Notes: generated from the letters alone by a model not told the origin. Counted from the first letter of the stretch, positions 10,832 to 20,177 are shown. The stretch: 64,000 nt of DNA from Maribacter sp. HTCC2170 (GCF_000153165.2 NC_014472.1:307501-371500), one strand, 5' to 3'. Made by a program: numbers and translations.

Positions 10832-11719
10832 CTAGGCATTTTTTTTAGCGTTCAATTGTTTTAAAACACCATTGGCGATTACCGTTATTATAATTATCAA
10901 GGCTCCCACATAAAACAAAGGTGTCATCTTTTCATCTTCGCCGAGGATCAAAAAAGCAAGGACAATACCATAAACAGGTTCCATGTTCAAAGTTAAAACT
11001 ACCGTATAAGGAGTTATATAACGCATAACCTTTACCGATGCTATAAAAGCATAAGCCGTACAAATTGAAGCAAGCACCCCAATAAAAATCCAATCTGAAG
11101 TTGACAATGTGAAAAACTCCAATGAAAAACTATCCTGAAAGGCTAGAAAAATGGTCAAAAAAAGAACACCGATTCCTAACTCATAGAAAGATATTACCGA
11201 GGGTTTTTGATGCATGGCCAATTTACCGTTTATCAAAGTAAAGATGACAGACAGGAATGCAGAAATCAACGCTAGGACTATGCCATACAAATATTGGGTT
11301 TCTACCCGAAAAATAATATAAAGTCCTAAAATAACTATTAGGCCAAATACAATTTCATAGAGAATAATTTTTCTACCATACCAAATTGGTTCTAAAATCG
11401 CAGTGAAAAATGCACCAATTGACATTGTGGCCAAGGTTACCGATACATTGGAGACCTTTATTGCCTTAAAAAAAGTCACCCAATGTAAGGCAATAGTGAT
11501 TCCTCCCACTATCATCCATATCAACGCCTTTTTTGAAATCTTGAGCGGGAATCTTTTATAGGTAATGAACAAAAAAATGAGAAGCGTCGCGATCAACATT
11601 CGATACCAAACCAAAGGTAAAGCCTCTATCGTTATCAACTTACCCAACACAGCAGTAAAGCCCCAAATAAAAACTATGAAATGAAGATGTAAATAATTCT
11701 TGAGTTTAACGCTTGGCAT
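10832..11719 (-). CDS. EamA/DMT-family transporter
   Basis: A 295-residue inner-membrane protein with about ten hydrophobic segments arranged as two EamA repeats, the normal drug/metabolite exporter layout. The N-terminal IVFIWGFTAVLGKL and the second-half TLNMEPVYGIVLAFLILGE are typical. Substrate is unknown. Its start overlaps the end of the lptG-type gene by 14 bases, so it is the last gene of the tgt operon. Confidence 0.88.
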   Translation of the reverse strand: MPSVKLKNYLHLHFIVFIWGFTAVLGKLITIEALPLVWYRMLIATLLIFLFITYKRFPLKISKKALIWMIVGGITIALHWVTFFKAIKVSNVSVTLATMSIGAFFTAILEPIWYGRKIILYEIVFGLIVILGLYIIFRVETQYLYGIVLALISAFLSVIFTLINGKLAMHQKPSVISFYELGIGVLFLTIFLAFQDSFSLEFFTLSTSDWIFIGVLASICTAYAFIASVKVMRYITPYTVVLTLNMEPVYGIVLAFLILGEDEKMTPLFYVGALIIIITVIANGVLKQLNAKKNA

Positions 11720-12785
11720 TTTGTAATAGGTAAAATGCTAAAACACCAAAAACAACATTAGGAATGATTACGGCCAATAAAGGTGAAAAACCAGCCTGTT
11801 CTGCTAAAGTGCCAAAGACTTTGTCAAAAAAGATATATATAAAAGCAACTCCGATACCAAACGCTAGGTTTATTCCCATACCTCCACGCCGCTTAACCGA
11901 TGACACTGCCACAGCAATAATTGTTAGGATGAATGCCGTTAACGGCAGCGCCCATCTTCTATATTTTACAAGAACATAATTGTTGATGTTAGATGCACCT
12001 TTTCTTCTTTGATTCTCTATAAATCTATTTAATTCGAAAAGATTTTTTGTTTCAGCTATGTAAGAAACAGGAGTAAGATCATCTATTTTAAAAGTAAACA
12101 AGGTGTCTAACCTATTCTTTGTTTCAATGATTGCCGAATCGCCAACCATCTTTCGCTTTTTATATTTAGTCAAGCGATAAGTACTATCCTTTTCGATCCA
12201 ACGGATACTATTGGCCGAAATTTTAAAATCCAAGGTGTTATCCTCATTGAATCTTTCAAATGTAAATTGGTTTGCATTTTGTCTTGCTGGATCAAAACTC
12301 TTTACATAGATAAAATCGCTCTCATTAAGCTGATTGAATATGTTACTTGTTACTCGGTCTTGTTTACCTTTTTTCAGGTATTTGAATTTAAACTCATTAT
12401 AACCTATACTGGCATTGGGAACAATGAACATGGCCATTACCAACATAATCAGTGCCACAATCGATGCACCAATCAAATATGGTCGGAGAAAACGGTTATA
12501 GGATACTCCTGAACTTAAAATAGCAACAATCTCTGTGTTACTTGCTAATTTTGAAGTAAAAAATATTATTGATAAAAACAGAAAAATAGGAAATAGTAAG
12601 CTTCCTATATAGATTGTGAAATTAACGTAATAGATAATAATCTCATTGGTAGGTGCATCATTGTCTATCATCTTGCCAATCTGCTCAGCAAGATTGGCCA
12701 TTATCCCAATTGGGATGAACAACAAAAGCATCACTGCAAAAGTGACCAAATACCTTTTTAATATGTATTTGTCTATTATACTCAA
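11706..12785 (-). CDS. LptF/LptG-family permease
   Basis: A 359-residue permease of the YjgP/YjgQ family, the inner-membrane part of the LptB2FG transporter that lifts lipopolysaccharide from the membrane. It has two N-terminal and about four C-terminal membrane helices (for example YLVTFAVMLLLFIPIGIMAN and the stretch after RRWALPLTAF) around a periplasmic beta-jellyroll of about 130-260. The N-terminal DKYILKRYL matches the family. Bacteroidota often carry single LptF/G-type genes apart from each other, so I do not choose between F and G. It follows tgt by two bases. Confidence 0.88.
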   Translation of the reverse strand: MSIIDKYILKRYLVTFAVMLLLFIPIGIMANLAEQIGKMIDNDAPTNEIIIYYVNFTIYIGSLLFPIFLFLSIIFFTSKLASNTEIVAILSSGVSYNRFLRPYLIGASIVALIMLVMAMFIVPNASIGYNEFKFKYLKKGKQDRVTSNIFNQLNESDFIYVKSFDPARQNANQFTFERFNEDNTLDFKISANSIRWIEKDSTYRLTKYKKRKMVGDSAIIETKNRLDTLFTFKIDDLTPVSYIAETKNLFELNRFIENQRRKGASNINNYVLVKYRRWALPLTAFILTIIAVAVSSVKRRGGMGINLAFGIGVAFIYIFFDKVFGTLAEQAGFSPLLAVIIPNVVFGVLAFYLLQNAKR

Positions 12786-12787
12786 TT

Positions 12788-13918
12788 TTATAGCCTTTTA
12801 TCCATTTGTTTAACCATAACATTTTTCCATTGGGTAAAATCTCCCGTCAAAATATGCTTTCTCGCTTCGCGCGTCAACCAAAGATAAAACCCAAGGTTAT
12901 GAATCGTGGCAATTTGTTTCCCCAAATATTCATTGGCCGCAAATAAATGGCGTAAATACGCCTTGGAATATTCACGGTCGACAAAAGTGGTACCCATTTC
13001 ATCAATAGGAGAAAAATTATCTTCCCACTTTTTATTCTTAATGTTTATTGTGCCATGAGCAGTAAAAAGCATACCGTTTCTGGCATTTCTAGTTGGCATA
13101 ACACAGTCGAACATATCTATACCCAAAGCTATATTTTCCAAAATATTAATTGGAGTACCAACCCCCATCAAATACCTTGGCTTGTCCTCTGGTAGTATTT
13201 CACAAACCACTTCGGTCATTGCATACATTTCCTCAGCTGGCTCTCCTACAGACAACCCTCCTATGGCATTACCCTCTGCTCCTGCATTGGCAATATATTC
13301 AGCTGATTGTTTTCTTAAATCCTTATAGGTAGACCCCTGCACGATTGGGAAAAAAGTTTGTGAATAATCGTAAGTGAAAGGTGTTTTTTCTAGGTGCGAC
13401 ATACAACGATCCAACCACCTATGAGTCATATGCATTGAACGTTTGGCGTAATTATAATCACAAGGATAAGGCGTGCATTCATCAAACGCCATTATAATAT
13501 CGGCCCCTATGACACGCTGAATTTCCATTACGTTTTCAGGTGTGAACATATGCATGGACCCATCAATATGTGATTTGAATTTTACACCTTCTTCTTTAAT
13601 TTTTCTGTTCGCAGATAAAGAATATACTTGATAGCCACCGCTATCTGTCAAAATATTCCTATCCCATCCCATAAACTTGTGCAACCCACCAGCTTGCTGC
13701 AAAATTTGGGTTTTGGGCCGAAGAAATAAATGATATGTGTTTCCAAGAATTATATCAGGATTAATCTCCTCTTTCAATTCTTTTTGATGCACTCCCTTGA
13801 CGGATGCAACAGTACCGACTGGCATAAAAATCGGAGTTTCTATAACTCCATGATCAGTTACCATTTTCCCTGCTCGTGCGCTACTCTGTGCGTCTGTATG
13901 TTCTAGTGTAAATTGCAA
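12788..13918 (-). CDS. tgt: tRNA-guanine transglycosylase (queuosine synthesis)
   Basis: This enzyme exchanges the wobble guanine of GUN-anticodon tRNAs for a queuosine precursor. It shows TPIFMPVGT, GNTYHLFLRP, LTDSGGYQVYSL (D92 base), FDECTPYP, GGLSVGEP, MGVGTP and DCVMPTRNARNG. The CxCxxC zinc cluster that normally follows is absent: residues read FSPIDEMGTTFVDREYSKA. The His of the zinc site is still present in ATIHNLGFYLWL. I believe this is shared by other Bacteroidota enzymes rather than a local defect. It is first in an operon with the LptFG-type permease and EamA gene. Confidence 0.95.
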   Translation of the reverse strand: MQFTLEHTDAQSSARAGKMVTDHGVIETPIFMPVGTVASVKGVHQKELKEEINPDIILGNTYHLFLRPKTQILQQAGGLHKFMGWDRNILTDSGGYQVYSLSANRKIKEEGVKFKSHIDGSMHMFTPENVMEIQRVIGADIIMAFDECTPYPCDYNYAKRSMHMTHRWLDRCMSHLEKTPFTYDYSQTFFPIVQGSTYKDLRKQSAEYIANAGAEGNAIGGLSVGEPAEEMYAMTEVVCEILPEDKPRYLMGVGTPINILENIALGIDMFDCVMPTRNARNGMLFTAHGTINIKNKKWEDNFSPIDEMGTTFVDREYSKAYLRHLFAANEYLGKQIATIHNLGFYLWLTREARKHILTGDFTQWKNVMVKQMDKRL

Positions 13919-13935
13919 ATCTTAGTTTAAAGTGG

Positions 13936-13943
13936 CAAATATA
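13936..13943 (-). promoter_or_regulatory. tgt operon promoter -7 box
   Basis: TATATTTG on the minus strand lies 17 bases before the tgt start and fits TAnnTTTG exactly. It would drive tgt, the lptFG-type gene and the EamA gene as one unit. Confidence 0.65.
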
Positions 13944-14184
13944 ATCAACTGCCATGCATAAAATCCTTAACAAAAAAATAAAGTTCTGAGTTTTTACATA
14001 TAAAAACCAATGATGTTCAATGCGGTTGTATTGCGAGTATACTTACTGTAAACCATTATTAATCTATGAAATTGATGAATTAACTGTAACAATAAACGAT
14101 TTCATGCATCGTTTTGAATATAAAGGTCACAAATTGAACTTGGTATCGTTTTTGATACCTAGAGAATACTAAAATGAACACATT

Positions 14185-14772
14185 ATGAAAAAAACAATTT
14201 TATTGGCAGTATTTGCTATGGTAAGCCTAGCTGCAACCGCACAATCCGGGACAGGATTCGGTATTAAAGGTGGATTGAATTATAATGCGAATGGCGACTA
14301 TTTTGATGCCGCTGAAGATGCTATTAAAGATCCAAGCCGGAACATTGGCTATCATATTGGTCTTTGGGGCAAAATAGGGAACAGACTGTATGTTCGTCCA
14401 GAATTGGTTTACACAAAAACAAAGTCTGATTACGATGGAGATACTTTCGACATGAGTAAATTGGATGTACCTGTTTTGGTGGGTACTAAAATAATTGGGC
14501 CCTTACATGTTTTTGCCGGACCAGCTTTTCAATATATCCTAGAATCTGAATTTGATGGTATAAGCAGCAATAAAATTGAAAATGATTTTACTGTTGGTTT
14601 GAATATTGGTGCTGGTGTAAATCTTGGCAAACTAGGCGTTGACGTCAGATACGAAAGAGGATTCAGCAATAATGAAGCAGATTTTATCAGCGGTAATGTC
14701 ACCGAACTAAACCCTAATAGAGTTGATACGAGACCTGATCAGTTGATTGTTAGTTTATCTGTAAAGTTCTAA
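14185..14772 (+). CDS. outer-membrane beta-barrel protein (PorT/OMP_b-brl family)
   Basis: A 195-residue exported protein with a clear signal peptide (MKKTILLAVFAMVSLAATAQ, cleaved after AQ), then short amphipathic strands starting GTGFGIKGGLNYN and ending in the aromatic-type C-terminus QLIVSLSVKF, as required for barrel insertion. It is the small 8-stranded porin-like barrel common in Bacteroidota, function unknown. It stands alone, with a short GGTATC/GATACC hairpin about 30 bases upstream and a strong terminator after it. Confidence 0.85.
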   Translation: MKKTILLAVFAMVSLAATAQSGTGFGIKGGLNYNANGDYFDAAEDAIKDPSRNIGYHIGLWGKIGNRLYVRPELVYTKTKSDYDGDTFDMSKLDVPVLVGTKIIGPLHVFAGPAFQYILESEFDGISSNKIENDFTVGLNIGAGVNLGKLGVDVRYERGFSNNEADFISGNVTELNPNRVDTRPDQLIVSLSVKF

Positions 14773-14790
14773 TCAAAATAACTTATAAAT

Positions 14791-14829
14791 AAAAAGGCCC
14801 AGGAGAAATTATCTTCAGGGCCTTTTTTT
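14791..14829 (+). terminator. intrinsic terminator
   Basis: AAAAAGGCCC pairs with GGGCCTTTTT around a 17-base loop, followed by T residues. It is symmetrical and can serve both the barrel gene (+) and the FKBP gene (-). Confidence 0.85.
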
Positions 14830-14844
14830 ATTCACTTGTAAAAA

Positions 14845-15801
14845 TTAGCTATCGCTGTCTAAATGGTCAGAAATACCATCACCATCGGTATCTCTAAAGG
14901 TAACATTGCCCTCATTATCAATATCAATCTCATCTATTGTAGGAATACCATCGGCATCATCATCACTATCATTATGATTGGGCAAAAATATTCTTTCGGT
15001 ATCCTGATCTGTATTATCATTATTTAAATTTCCATCTCCATCCAAATCTTCTAAAATTGAAGGTATTCCATCCCCGTCAAAATCAGTATTTGCTTCAAAA
15101 GACAGCAAATCAATTTTAAATACAAGTGGGGTGTAACTTGCAATTCCTGAACCTGATGGTGCTCTATCAAAATATCCCAATCCAGAAGGAATAAAAACAG
15201 CTCCTATACCATAACCCTCAAAAGACACAGTACCATCACCATTTTCAAAGGGTCCAGTTCCCGGACTTAAATATTCAACTCCGTTACCATAACCTCTAAC
15301 CGTAGATGAAAGGTATAGTCTAGCCTCCACATTTACTGAAGCGTCAAATGCAGTACCATCAATTAATGTGCCTTCATAATGCAAAACCGTATAATCCCCT
15401 ATTGTTGGGTGTTCCTCAACCTCACCTTCACGAACAACTAAAGTGTATAATGTATGACTTACCTCCTCATCATCATCTCTTCCAAAATCAGACGATTTTA
15501 CCGTGATAACTTCAGTTTTTAAGTTATCAGTCATATCAATAATGGGCGTTTTACCCGCGTTGTCACCAGCAATAGTATCGAATTTGATTTTATAGTCAAA
15601 ATCAGTAGGTGGGTTATCGAACTCTTCGTAATTGTAAAAGTGGGTTTGCAGATATTCTTTGATTTCAGCATCATCCTCTATGGCGGTCTCGCTTAAAGAT
15701 TGAGGGGGTACTACCTCAATATCTAACTTATCATCATCTTTTTTACAGGACCAAGTCAGTGCAAATACTAAAACAAGTAAAAATAAATCTTTCTTTTTCA
15801 T
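14845..15801 (-). CDS. FKBP-type peptidyl-prolyl isomerase lipoprotein with calcium-repeat tail
   Basis: A 318-residue lipoprotein with signal sequence MKKKDLFLLVLVFALTWSCKK and lipobox Cys. The FKBP domain spans roughly 125-240: VLHYEGTLIDGTAFDAS, IPSGLGYFDRAP and LVFKIDLLSF are the family's substrate pocket. The last 75 residues are aspartate-rich (FDGDGIPSILEDLDGDGNL, DTDGDGISDHLDSDS), resembling thrombospondin type-3 calcium repeats. It probably assists folding at the membrane surface. ATG 15801 is chosen because it begins the signal peptide; a longer frame to 15831 adds ten unlikely residues. Confidence 0.88.
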   Translation of the reverse strand: MKKKDLFLLVLVFALTWSCKKDDDKLDIEVVPPQSLSETAIEDDAEIKEYLQTHFYNYEEFDNPPTDFDYKIKFDTIAGDNAGKTPIIDMTDNLKTEVITVKSSDFGRDDDEEVSHTLYTLVVREGEVEEHPTIGDYTVLHYEGTLIDGTAFDASVNVEARLYLSSTVRGYGNGVEYLSPGTGPFENGDGTVSFEGYGIGAVFIPSGLGYFDRAPSGSGIASYTPLVFKIDLLSFEANTDFDGDGIPSILEDLDGDGNLNNDNTDQDTERIFLPNHNDSDDDADGIPTIDEIDIDNEGNVTFRDTDGDGISDHLDSDS

Positions 15802-15838
15802 CAAATAGCAATTAAAGGCCGCAAGATACAATTTTCCG

Positions 15839-15846
15839 TATTTTTG
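15839..15846 (+). promoter_or_regulatory. promoter -7 box for the S4 protein gene
   Basis: TATTTTTG fits TAnnTTTG and lies 32 bases before ATG 15879, in the divergent gap with the FKBP gene. Confidence 0.5.
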
Positions 15847-15878
15847 CTTAGCTACTTAACAAAGATTTTTGATTGTTT

Positions 15879-16253
15879 ATGCGGATTGATAAATACTTAT
15901 GGCATACCCGTTATTTTAAGACAAGGAATATTGCTTCAACTGCCTGTAAAAAAGGGCAAGTGAAAATAAATGGCCAAGTTGCAAAACCAGCTCGGGAAAT
16001 ATACCCTACCGACCAAATAGTTGTTCGAAAGAACCAAATCAATTATCAATTTACGGTTTTGGACATTCCTAAAAACAGGGTTGGCGCAAAATTGGTGGAT
16101 ATTTATCGAAAAGATACCACTCCTAAGGAAGCTTTTGAGAATGAAGAATTATTAAAATATTCAAAATCATATTATCGTAAAAGAGGCACCGGAAGACCAA
16201 CCAAAAAGGACCGTAGAGAAATAGATGGGTTTTTGGGTGATGAGGAAGAATAA
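15879..16253 (+). CDS. S4-domain RNA-binding protein (HslR/Hsp15-like)
   Basis: A 124-residue basic protein whose first 60 residues form an S4 domain (MRIDKYLWHTRYFKTRNIAS, ACKKGQVKINGQVAKPA). The family member Hsp15 binds stalled 50S subunits carrying peptidyl-tRNA and recycles them. The C-terminal half is charged with RKRGTGRPTKKDRREID, typical of Bacteroidota members. ATG 15879 is chosen over the TTG at 15873. Confidence 0.88.
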   Translation: MRIDKYLWHTRYFKTRNIASTACKKGQVKINGQVAKPAREIYPTDQIVVRKNQINYQFTVLDIPKNRVGAKLVDIYRKDTTPKEAFENEELLKYSKSYYRKRGTGRPTKKDRREIDGFLGDEEE

Positions 16254-16424
16254 AGCAATGCTGTGATTTAATTAACATATCCTAGGTTATCTATACCCAT
16301 TACCGATAAACGCTAAAACTTCTTGTTTATCTTTTTTTTGCTTGTTTAGTGTTAATTTTTGTAGGAAATTTAGGGTAGAGATTTTAAAGAATATAAAATC
16401 CACCTTCCAAACAGTTCTAGATTT

Positions 16425-18866
16425 ATGAAAAAAGCATCTTTTTATCAATACTCCATTAAAACACAAGTACTTTTTAATTTTCTATTCATCATCCTGTTTA
16501 CCCTCTTCTCTTCCTTTTCAAACCGGAACAATGATTATTATTCAAATGAAAAAATATACATTCAATTTGATAAACCCAATTATTACGCAGGGGAAGATAT
16601 CTGGTTCAAAACGTATCTGTTGGATGCCGCAACACATACCCCAAAAACCTGGAGTAAAGTAACTTATGTAGAATTGATAAATCCTCGTAATGAGATAATA
16701 GAGACAAAAACCATCAAAATCACAGATGGCGGTGGCGAAGGAAATTTTGAATTATCGCCTGACCTTATCAGTGGTGAATACACGGTTAGGGCCTATACCA
16801 ATTATATGCGGAATTTTGATTCAGCTTATTTCTTTAGAAAAAAGGTTTACATAAAAGCCCTAAAATCCGACGGAACGATAAATAAAGTGCCGGATGCAAA
16901 CATAGTGGATAAAGCAAAACCCGATATACAGTTTTTCCCTGAGGGCGGTTATCTGGTAAACGGATTTTTGAATAGAGTAGGATTTAAAGCGGTTGGTGTA
17001 AACGGCGAAGGTATTGCTATTGAAGGAACAATTACTGATAACGCAAGTAAGGAAATATTGGAATTAAAAACCTCTAAATTCGGAATGGGTGTGTTTGAGT
17101 TTATTCCTAAACCAGACAGTTCCTATAAACTGAACATTGTTCACGAAGGGGTTAAATTAATTTACGACCTTCCGATTGGTATAGGGCATGGTACAGTTAT
17201 GCAGGTAACCGAACACGACAAAGACTTTAGAATCACTTTACAATCTTCACTGAATAATGGGTTGAAAAATTTTAGCCTTTTGGGTACACAAAGAGAAGGG
17301 GCTGTTATTAGGGTTAAATTAAAAGGTGCCAAGAGCAAGTCGGTAATTAAAGTGCCAAAAAGAATTCTGGAGCAAGGGATAGTCCAGTTCACCCTATTCG
17401 ATAATAACAAAAAACCCATAAGCGAACGCTTATCGTTCTATGAAACCGACAAAGCGAGTGTTAATGTAAGTATTAAGCCTTCTAAAAAAGAATATGGAAA
17501 GCGAGAATTGGTGAAATTAGAAATCCATATAGACTCTATTATACAAGAAAAAGTGCAACCCAATATGTCAATCGCTGTTACAGATATGTCAGCTATTGAA
17601 CCGGATCCATTTGGTTTGGGTATAAAATCACAACTCTTACTAAAGTCTGAGCTTAAGGGTAACATAGAGAAACCTGGTTATTACTTTAATTCGGATGACC
17701 CTGATAGAAAAAGAAATCTTGATATATTGATGATGACCCAAGGGTGGAGGAAATTCATAACTAATGACACGTTAAATGACCCGTCAAAACCAATCTTTTT
17801 CGCTGAAACCGGTATTAGCTTAAGCGGGCAGATAAAAAACTTTTACAATCATAATAAATCGGCCATTGCCGAAGTTTCACTTACTTATGATAATAGCAAA
17901 GAATTGGTACATGAAGTCATGCTGACAGATAACAATGGGCAATTTGCTTTTAATAACTTAAATTTTTTGGATACAACTTCTGTTATCATCCAAGCAAAAA
18001 AAATAAAAAACACGGAACAAAGAAAAAGAGCCAAAAACCCAATTATGAATTTTCATATAGAAATGGATTCGTTCGTTGCGCCTGAAATCACATTAAAACA
18101 AAAACAGCGCCCAGAGGGGTTTTCAAGAGGGCCGAAGAATATAGCTACAGCGTATCTTGAATCCTTATATCAAATGCCAAAAGGAACCATTGAATTGGAT
18201 GAAGTGGTTCTTGAAGAAGTTATTACTGATAGAAATAGTCAATACAAGAAAAAAAGATCATTATCACTATATAAAGAACCATCGCATACTATAGATTTTA
18301 AGGACATTAAAGGTTTGCCATATGACAATTGGCTTATAGGACTTGTGGGTAGGATACCAGGATATTCTGCAAGCGGCACATTAAGAGGAAACATTTCATT
18401 GGGAAATAGTTTACCACTGTATCTTTTAGATGGTATGCCTGTTGAGGATGTTGACGATATAGCTTTTTTGGATATTGATTTTATTGATATAGTAAAAGGT
18501 CCTAGAGCGGCGATTTATGGATTACGTGCAGGTGGTGGTGTAATAGCCATATATACAAAGGATGGTTCTGAAAAACCAAATACAGCGGAAGACTATAAAA
18601 AAAGAGGTATTGTTAGTTTTGAACATCCGGGGTACCAAGCCAAAAAATTCTATGAGCCCGTTTATAAAACCCAAAAAAAAGAAGATACCAAATCTGATTA
18701 TAGATCAACCATATATTGGAACCCTACAATTAGATTGGACGAACAGAATAAGGCCAACATTTCTTTTTACACCTCTGATGTAACATCACCTTATCAGATA
18801 GTGTTGGAAGGAATCTCATTGGATGGGGAAATTATTAGCGCTGTAACTTATTTAAATTTACCATAA
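16425..18866 (+). CDS. MG2-domain and TonB-receptor plug fusion protein
   Basis: An 813-residue exported protein. One membrane segment or signal anchor lies at about 17-32. Residues 45-140 (KIYIQFDKPNYYAGEDIWFK) form a macroglobulin MG2 domain, as in alpha-2-macroglobulin and related Bacteroidota proteins. The middle is beta-rich, with a carboxypeptidase regulatory-like stretch at 460-540 (GISLSGQIKNFYNHN). Residues about 620-710 (LPLYLLDGMPVEDVDDIAF, GPRAAIYGLRAGGGVIAIYT) resemble a TonB receptor plug. No beta-barrel follows, so it is not a transporter by itself. It may be a periplasmic or surface partner; the substrate is unknown. Confidence 0.8.
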   Translation: MKKASFYQYSIKTQVLFNFLFIILFTLFSSFSNRNNDYYSNEKIYIQFDKPNYYAGEDIWFKTYLLDAATHTPKTWSKVTYVELINPRNEIIETKTIKITDGGGEGNFELSPDLISGEYTVRAYTNYMRNFDSAYFFRKKVYIKALKSDGTINKVPDANIVDKAKPDIQFFPEGGYLVNGFLNRVGFKAVGVNGEGIAIEGTITDNASKEILELKTSKFGMGVFEFIPKPDSSYKLNIVHEGVKLIYDLPIGIGHGTVMQVTEHDKDFRITLQSSLNNGLKNFSLLGTQREGAVIRVKLKGAKSKSVIKVPKRILEQGIVQFTLFDNNKKPISERLSFYETDKASVNVSIKPSKKEYGKRELVKLEIHIDSIIQEKVQPNMSIAVTDMSAIEPDPFGLGIKSQLLLKSELKGNIEKPGYYFNSDDPDRKRNLDILMMTQGWRKFITNDTLNDPSKPIFFAETGISLSGQIKNFYNHNKSAIAEVSLTYDNSKELVHEVMLTDNNGQFAFNNLNFLDTTSVIIQAKKIKNTEQRKRAKNPIMNFHIEMDSFVAPEITLKQKQRPEGFSRGPKNIATAYLESLYQMPKGTIELDEVVLEEVITDRNSQYKKKRSLSLYKEPSHTIDFKDIKGLPYDNWLIGLVGRIPGYSASGTLRGNISLGNSLPLYLLDGMPVEDVDDIAFLDIDFIDIVKGPRAAIYGLRAGGGVIAIYTKDGSEKPNTAEDYKKRGIVSFEHPGYQAKKFYEPVYKTQKKEDTKSDYRSTIYWNPTIRLDEQNKANISFYTSDVTSPYQIVLEGISLDGEIISAVTYLNLP

Positions 18867-18931
18867 GATTGAGTTACTTACAGCAACTCATATAATACGT
18901 AAGAACTACAGCTTGGTAAAAAACAGTTCTT

Positions 18932-18939
18932 TATCTTTG
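18932..18939 (+). promoter_or_regulatory. promoter -7 box for the phosphoribosyltransferase gene
   Basis: TATCTTTG is a perfect TAnnTTTG box 18 bases before ATG 18958. It lies downstream of the alternative TTG start at 18913 and so decides for the ATG. Confidence 0.7.
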
Positions 18940-18957
18940 GAAAGTAATTCAAGAACC

Positions 18958-19455
18958 ATGCAGAACAAAATACTGTCCCATCAAGAGATACAGCATAAAA
19001 CCCGTAGAATAGCTTATCAAATTTATGAAGCCAATGTAGACGAGAAAGAAATAGTCATTGCAGGAATTGAAGGTGGCGGTCTCAACTTTGCAAAAAAAAT
19101 ACAACGTGTACTAAAAGATATAACTGATGCGGAAATAACCTTATGCAAGGTTAGCATGAACAAAAAAAATCCGTTGGAAGGTGAGGTGAAAACTTCAATT
19201 CCTGTTGATGATTACAAAAACAAATCTGTAGTCCTGGTAGATGATGTTCTTAATTCCGGCACCACCTTGATTTATGGTGTCCACCACTTCTTAATTACAC
19301 CGCTAAAACAATTGAAAACAGCGGTTTTGGTCAATAGAAATCATAAAAAATATCCTGTAAAGGCAGATTATAAAGGAATTTCTTTGTCAACATCACTTCA
19401 AGAACATGTTCACGTAAAGTTTCAAGCAAAAAATGATTTGGTCTATCTAGACTAA
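18958..19455 (+). CDS. phosphoribosyltransferase (PyrR-like)
   Basis: A 165-residue type I phosphoribosyltransferase. The PRPP loop reads VVLVDDVLNSGTT, and the upstream AGIEGGGLNFA is the pyrophosphate loop. Overall it resembles PyrR/uracil-type enzymes that either salvage pyrimidine bases or bind RNA, but its small size and lack of context leave the base unknown. It ends eight bases inside the convergent aroK gene. Confidence 0.85.
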   Translation: MQNKILSHQEIQHKTRRIAYQIYEANVDEKEIVIAGIEGGGLNFAKKIQRVLKDITDAEITLCKVSMNKKNPLEGEVKTSIPVDDYKNKSVVLVDDVLNSGTTLIYGVHHFLITPLKQLKTAVLVNRNHKKYPVKADYKGISLSTSLQEHVHVKFQAKNDLVYLD

Positions 19456-19962
19456 TAACCCTTCTATTTCAGAACGTATTTCATCCGCCTTTTTTTCATC
19501 GCAAAAGATGCTGTTATTGGCTTTGGAATAAAAATAACTACGTTCAAACAAGTGTTTGCCAATGAACTCAGGCAACTCCTCATCAGGAATATTGGTTATC
19601 AATGGTCTATGTTCTTTTTCCAAAACCAATCTATCAATAAGTCTGCTAATTGAGACTTTCAAATAAAACACATTACTGGTTGCCTCAAGCATTGCAGACA
19701 TATTCTCGCCATAACAAGGGGTACCACCACCTGTAGCAAGTATAAAATTATCTTTATTGGCCAGTATTTGTTTCAAGTATTCAAATTCTTTTTTTCTAAA
19801 ATAGATTTCCCCCTTTGATTCAAAAATCATTGGAATTTTCATTTGCTCGTTTGATTCTATAAAATCATCAAGATCAATGAAATCATAATTCAGCTCATTG
19901 GCCAACAATCTACCAATCGTAGATTTACCACTACCCATATACCCAACCAAAACTATTTTCAC
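19447..19962 (-). CDS. aroK: shikimate kinase
   Basis: This enzyme phosphorylates shikimate to shikimate-3-phosphate in aromatic amino-acid synthesis. Motifs in the 171 residues: Walker A GYMGSGKST (8-16), DLDDFIE (31-37) for shikimate binding, GGGTPCYG, and the lid arginine in LEKEHRPLI. It converges with the phosphoribosyltransferase gene, sharing nine bases at the ends. Confidence 0.94.
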   Translation of the reverse strand: MKIVLVGYMGSGKSTIGRLLANELNYDFIDLDDFIESNEQMKIPMIFESKGEIYFRKKEFEYLKQILANKDNFILATGGGTPCYGENMSAMLEATSNVFYLKVSISRLIDRLVLEKEHRPLITNIPDEELPEFIGKHLFERSYFYSKANNSIFCDEKKADEIRSEIEGLLV

Positions 19963-20102
19963 CGCGCTATATTTATGTAAAAATGAACTATTTATAATTT
20001 GAATTCAAAGAAAACTAAAATTTCTATAAAAATAGGCTTGTTAAATAAATTATTGATCTTATATTTGCAGCCGCTAAGATGAAAGCTTAGTATTGAAATT
20101 AT

Positions 20103-20175
20103 GACCTGGTAGCTCAGTTGGTAGAGCATCTCCCTTTTAAGGAGAGGGTCCTGGGTTCGAGCCCCAGCCAGGTCA
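20103..20175 (+). tRNA. tRNA-Lys (anticodon TTT)
   Basis: A 73-base cloverleaf: acceptor GACCTGG with CCAGGTC, D arm GCTC-AGTTGGTA-GAGC, anticodon arm TCTCC-CTTTTAA-GGAGA with anticodon TTT, T arm CTGGG-TTCGAGC-CCCAG, discriminator A. CCA is not encoded. Its 3' end is repeated twice downstream. Confidence 0.97.
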
Positions 20176-20177
20176 CT
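20162..20177 (+). repeat. tRNA 3'-end repeat, copy 1 (possible att site)
   Basis: CCCCAGCCAGGTCACT, the end of tRNA-Lys plus two bases. An exact copy is at 25720-25735 and an imperfect one at 20346-20361. Duplication of a tRNA 3' end is the standard footprint of site-specific integration. Confidence 0.65.

Noticed and set aside
14845-15100. Asp-rich repeat as a low-complexity artefact
   Set aside because: The repeats have the regular DxDGDG spacing of calcium-binding type-3 repeats and continue a real lipoprotein.
18913-18957. Longer phosphoribosyltransferase start
   Set aside because: A perfect TATCTTTG box at 18932 lies downstream of the TTG, so translation should begin at 18958.
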